DNA of 7,899 nt, taken from Bacteroidales bacterium (GTDB taxonomy: Bacteria > Bacteroidota > Bacteroidia > Bacteroidales > Dysgonomonadaceae). Location: the NCBI GenBank assembly GCA_012728155.1, contig JAAYFR010000234.1, positions 1 through 7,899 on the forward strand. Reading direction: 5' to 3'. Shown in pieces: positions 5,875 to 7,899 of the stretch. The notes under the pieces were generated by a model. That model worked only from the letters and a program-made list of their open reading frames with translations, was not told where the DNA came from and ran no database searches. The first letter of the stretch is position 1. Each line of letters starts with the position of its first letter. Both the position numbers and the translations under genes were made by a program.

Positions 5875-7380
5875 ATGGCAGGAGGAATGAAATCATTGGC
5901 AAAGGAGACTTTCTTCTATGGGATAGGAAGTGTCCTTCCCAAGCTCCTTAGCTGGTTGTTATCGCTCTACTGGGCATTTGCCCTGCCAAAGATCTCCGAT
6001 ATCGGAGTGCTGACCAATTTTTATGCCTGGGTGGCGCTTTTGCAAGTGATACTCACTTATGGGATGGAGACCGGTTTCTTCCGTTATGCCAATAAGGAAA
6101 AAGATCCTGTCAGGGTTTTTTCTACTACCTTTATCAGTATAGCTTGCACTACATTGCTTTTCTTTGTCGCGGCCCTCTTATTGTTGGAGCCCGCAGCTTT
6201 TGCCTTGGGAGGTGTGGCAATGAAGCCGCGTTATCTGCTTATGCTGGTGAGCATCCTATGTTTTGATGTGTTGGGGGCTATTCCATTTGCCAACTTAAGG
6301 TTTAAAAAACGTCCCATCCGCTTTGCGATGATCAAATTGATCAATGTGGTGCTGACCATCATTTTCAATTTGTTTTTCTTCCTTGCCTGTCCCCGCCTGC
6401 AAGCAATATTTCCTGAAGCTTTTGCATGGTTCTACATTAGCCACGGCGTGGATTATGTGCTGATCTCCAACCTTGCTGCATCAGTGATCCAGTTCCTGAT
6501 GGTGTCGCCGGAGTTGAAAGTCAGGTTTACATTCGACCGGGTATTGTGGCGGCAGATACTGCGATATTCGTTTCCTATCCTTATCCTGGGTGTGGCGGGC
6601 GTATTGAATCAGACGGTGGACAAGATTGTCTTTCCGTGGGTATATCCCGATGCCGACCCGGAGAAAGCCAATGCGCTGCGGGAACTGGGTATTTACGGGC
6701 AGAATTTCAAGATTGCCGTCATCATGGTGATGTTCACCCAGGCTTTCCGTTACGCTTTTGAGCCTTTCATATTCGCAAGGAACAGGGAAGCGGCAGACGA
6801 CCGGCAATCGTTCAGCGATGCGACCAAATACTTTATCATTTTTGGATTGCTGATTTTCTTGCTAACCACTGGTTATATTGATATTATCAAAGGATTGTTC
6901 CCGGAACGGTATCATGTGGGACTAAAAATAGTGCCTATCGTCCTGTTGGGCGAGCTCTTTTTCGGCGTTTATTTCAATCTTTCGTTGTGGTATAAACTTA
7001 CCGACCAGACCCGCTGGGGAGCCTACATGTCGGTCTTTGGCTTTGCCATCACCATAGCAATCAATATCCTTTTTATTCCCCGGTTCGGCTATATGGCTTG
7101 CGCATGGGCATCATTTATCGCCAACCTTGCCATGATGCTGGTCTCTTATTTCCTGGGACAAAAGAATTATCCTATTCCCTATAATCTCAAATCGGCTGGA
7201 TTCTTTTTCATCTTGTCGATGATTCTTTTTGCGGGAATCACACTGGTGTATACCTATGTGCCGAACGTGTGGTTGCGGTTACTGGTCAATACGCTGTTGA
7301 TCGCGGTGTATATTTTTGTGGTTGTTAAAAAGGAACTGCCTCTGCGGGCATTGCCGGTGGTGGGGAAGTATTTTAAGTGA
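5875..7380 (+). CDS. Polysaccharide/O-unit flippase, Wzx/MVF (MOP) superfamily membrane protein
   Basis: A 501-residue, strongly hydrophobic integral membrane protein with about 14 predicted membrane segments by eye (for example around 13-37, 45-65, 83-105, 120-140, 150-172, 190-210, 228-250, 275-295, 315-335, 350-372, 384-402, 408-428, 438-460, 463-485). The start MAGGMKSLAKETFFYG and following GSVLPKLLSW match Bacteroidota 'polysaccharide biosynthesis protein' members of the MOP exporter superfamily, which flip lipid-linked sugar units across the inner membrane. Substrate (O-antigen, capsule, lipid II or other) cannot be told. ATG 5875 is preferred; GGAGGA at 5881-5886 abuts an in-frame ATG at 5887, too close to act as its Shine-Dalgarno, and family members usually begin 'MAG.KSLAK'. 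No glycosyltransferase genes are adjacent, so this is not a visible capsule cluster. Short tandem repeats lie on both sides of the gene. Confidence 0.9.
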   Translation: MAGGMKSLAKETFFYGIGSVLPKLLSWLLSLYWAFALPKISDIGVLTNFYAWVALLQVILTYGMETGFFRYANKEKDPVRVFSTTFISIACTTLLFFVAALLLLEPAAFALGGVAMKPRYLLMLVSILCFDVLGAIPFANLRFKKRPIRFAMIKLINVVLTIIFNLFFFLACPRLQAIFPEAFAWFYISHGVDYVLISNLAASVIQFLMVSPELKVRFTFDRVLWRQILRYSFPILILGVAGVLNQTVDKIVFPWVYPDADPEKANALRELGIYGQNFKIAVIMVMFTQAFRYAFEPFIFARNREAADDRQSFSDATKYFIIFGLLIFLLTTGYIDIIKGLFPERYHVGLKIVPIVLLGELFFGVYFNLSLWYKLTDQTRWGAYMSVFGFAITIAINILFIPRFGYMACAWASFIANLAMMLVSYFLGQKNYPIPYNLKSAGFFFILSMILFAGITLVYTYVPNVWLRLLVNTLLIAVYIFVVVKKELPLRALPVVGKYFK

Positions 7381-7411
7381 GTGCCTAAGTGGTTAAGTGC
7401 CTAGGTGCCTA
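7380..7411 (+). repeat. AGTGCCTA-type octamer array
   Basis: Four contiguous 8-bp units: AGTGCCTA, AGTGGTTA, AGTGCCTA and GGTGCCTA, followed by a partial AGTGAAAA. The array begins on the last base of the flippase stop codon. It shows no dyad symmetry and no T-tract, so it does not look like a terminator. Confidence 0.85.
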
Positions 7412-7424
7412 AGTGAAAAATAGT

Positions 7425-7452
7425 AATTTGTCATTTGTAATTGGTAATTTTT
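7425..7452 (+). repeat. AATTTGT-type degenerate heptamer array
   Basis: Four contiguous 7-bp units: AATTTGT, CATTTGT, AATTGGT and AATTTTT, followed by AATAGTG. The array ends 11 nt before the next gene's ATG. No exact TAnnTTTG promoter is seen in the gap, so the downstream gene may be read from the flippase promoter or from a weak element here. Confidence 0.7.
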
Positions 7453-7463
7453 AATAGTGTTTT

Positions 7464-7899
7464 ATGAAGAAATTAGGAATGGTGGTCGCGATATTTCTTG
7501 CGGCATTGACGGTGAAGGCCGATGAGGGCATGTGGTTGCTCAAGGAGTTAAATAGCGAGAGTGTGGCCCGTATGAAAGAGTTGGGATTTACTTTTCCCGT
7601 GGATCAACTATACGATGAGAATAATCCGTCCCTCAAAGATGCTGTGGTGATTTTCGGCGGTGGATGTACCGGCGTGGCAGTTTCCGAGCAGGGACTGATA
7701 TTTACCAACCACCATTGCGGTTACGGGGCTATCCAGAAACTGAGTGCCGTAGAGCATGATTATCTGAAAGACGGGTTTGTTGCCAAATCACAAGGCGAGG
7801 AACTGCCTGCCGACGGACTGACTGTATCGTTCCTGAGATCGATGACAGATGTGACCGACCGGATTTTGTCACAGGTGCCCTCCGTACTCAGTGAAATAC
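7464..7899 (+). CDS. S46 family dipeptidyl-peptidase (DPP7/DPP11 type), N-terminal part
   Basis: The first 145 residues are present and the frame runs off the window end. A signal peptide (MKKLGMVVAIFLAALTVKA, 1-19) leads directly into DEGMWLL, the conserved mature start of S46 peptidases. SLKDAVVIFGGGCTG (56-70) and GLIFTNHHCGYGAIQ (77-91) carry the chymotrypsin-like catalytic histidine, most likely H84 next to C85. LKDGFVA (101-107) and ELPADGLTV (113-121) are also typical. These periplasmic serine exopeptidases remove dipeptides from peptide N-termini and feed peptide-fermenting Bacteroidales. The aspartate and serine of the triad and the residue separating DPP7 from DPP11 specificity lie beyond the window, so the subtype is open. 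No Shine-Dalgarno is seen before ATG 7464. Confidence 0.95.
   Translation, partial: MKKLGMVVAIFLAALTVKADEGMWLLKELNSESVARMKELGFTFPVDQLYDENNPSLKDAVVIFGGGCTGVAVSEQGLIFTNHHCGYGAIQKLSAVEHDYLKDGFVAKSQGEELPADGLTVSFLRSMTDVTDRILSQVPSVLSEI

Overview
The window looks like chromosomal DNA of a Bacteroidota bacterium, most likely order Bacteroidales (a Dysgonomonadaceae/Proteiniphilum-like lineage is a guess). The signs are TAnnTTTG-type promoter elements in front of several genes, mostly weak or absent Shine-Dalgarno sites, and family types usual for this group: an S46 dipeptidyl-peptidase, an M64-like peptidase, an FKBP lipoprotein and a one-chain (alpha2) glycyl-tRNA synthetase. Neither edge is a gene boundary: the first and last genes are cut.

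Left part (1-1847): the C-terminal end of an M64-like metallopeptidase is followed by an AT-rich two-gene cassette, an AbiEi-type regulator/antitoxin and an AbiEii-type nucleotidyltransferase toxin, overlapping by 4 bp. A perfect 19-bp inverted repeat with a promoter -7 element at its centre lies directly in front of the regulator and looks like its autoregulatory operator. The cassette appears to be an accessory insertion between housekeeping or envelope genes.

Middle (1853-5605): a penicillin-binding protein 4-type D,D-carboxypeptidase/endopeptidase (dacB) has its own promoter just after the toxin stop codon. It converges on a minus-strand pair, glyQS followed 19 bp later by a lipoprotein FKBP-type prolyl isomerase. 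glyQS has a leader with an interrupted stem-loop next to its ribosome-binding site.

Right part (5606-7899): a divergent promoter drives a Wzx/MVF-type polysaccharide flippase. Its roughly 170-nt leader is almost entirely short tandem repeats of three sequence families, including eight in-register heptamers ending 10 nt before the start codon. A second cluster, 8-bp then 7-bp units, fills the gap between the flippase and a signal-peptide-bearing S46 dipeptidyl-peptidase cut by the window end.

Most genes are ordinary envelope, secreted-peptidase or translation functions. The items deserving a second look are the palindromic abiE operator/promoter, the signs that the abiE cassette is an insertion, and the heptamer/octamer repeat arrays in the two intergenic regions around the flippase gene.
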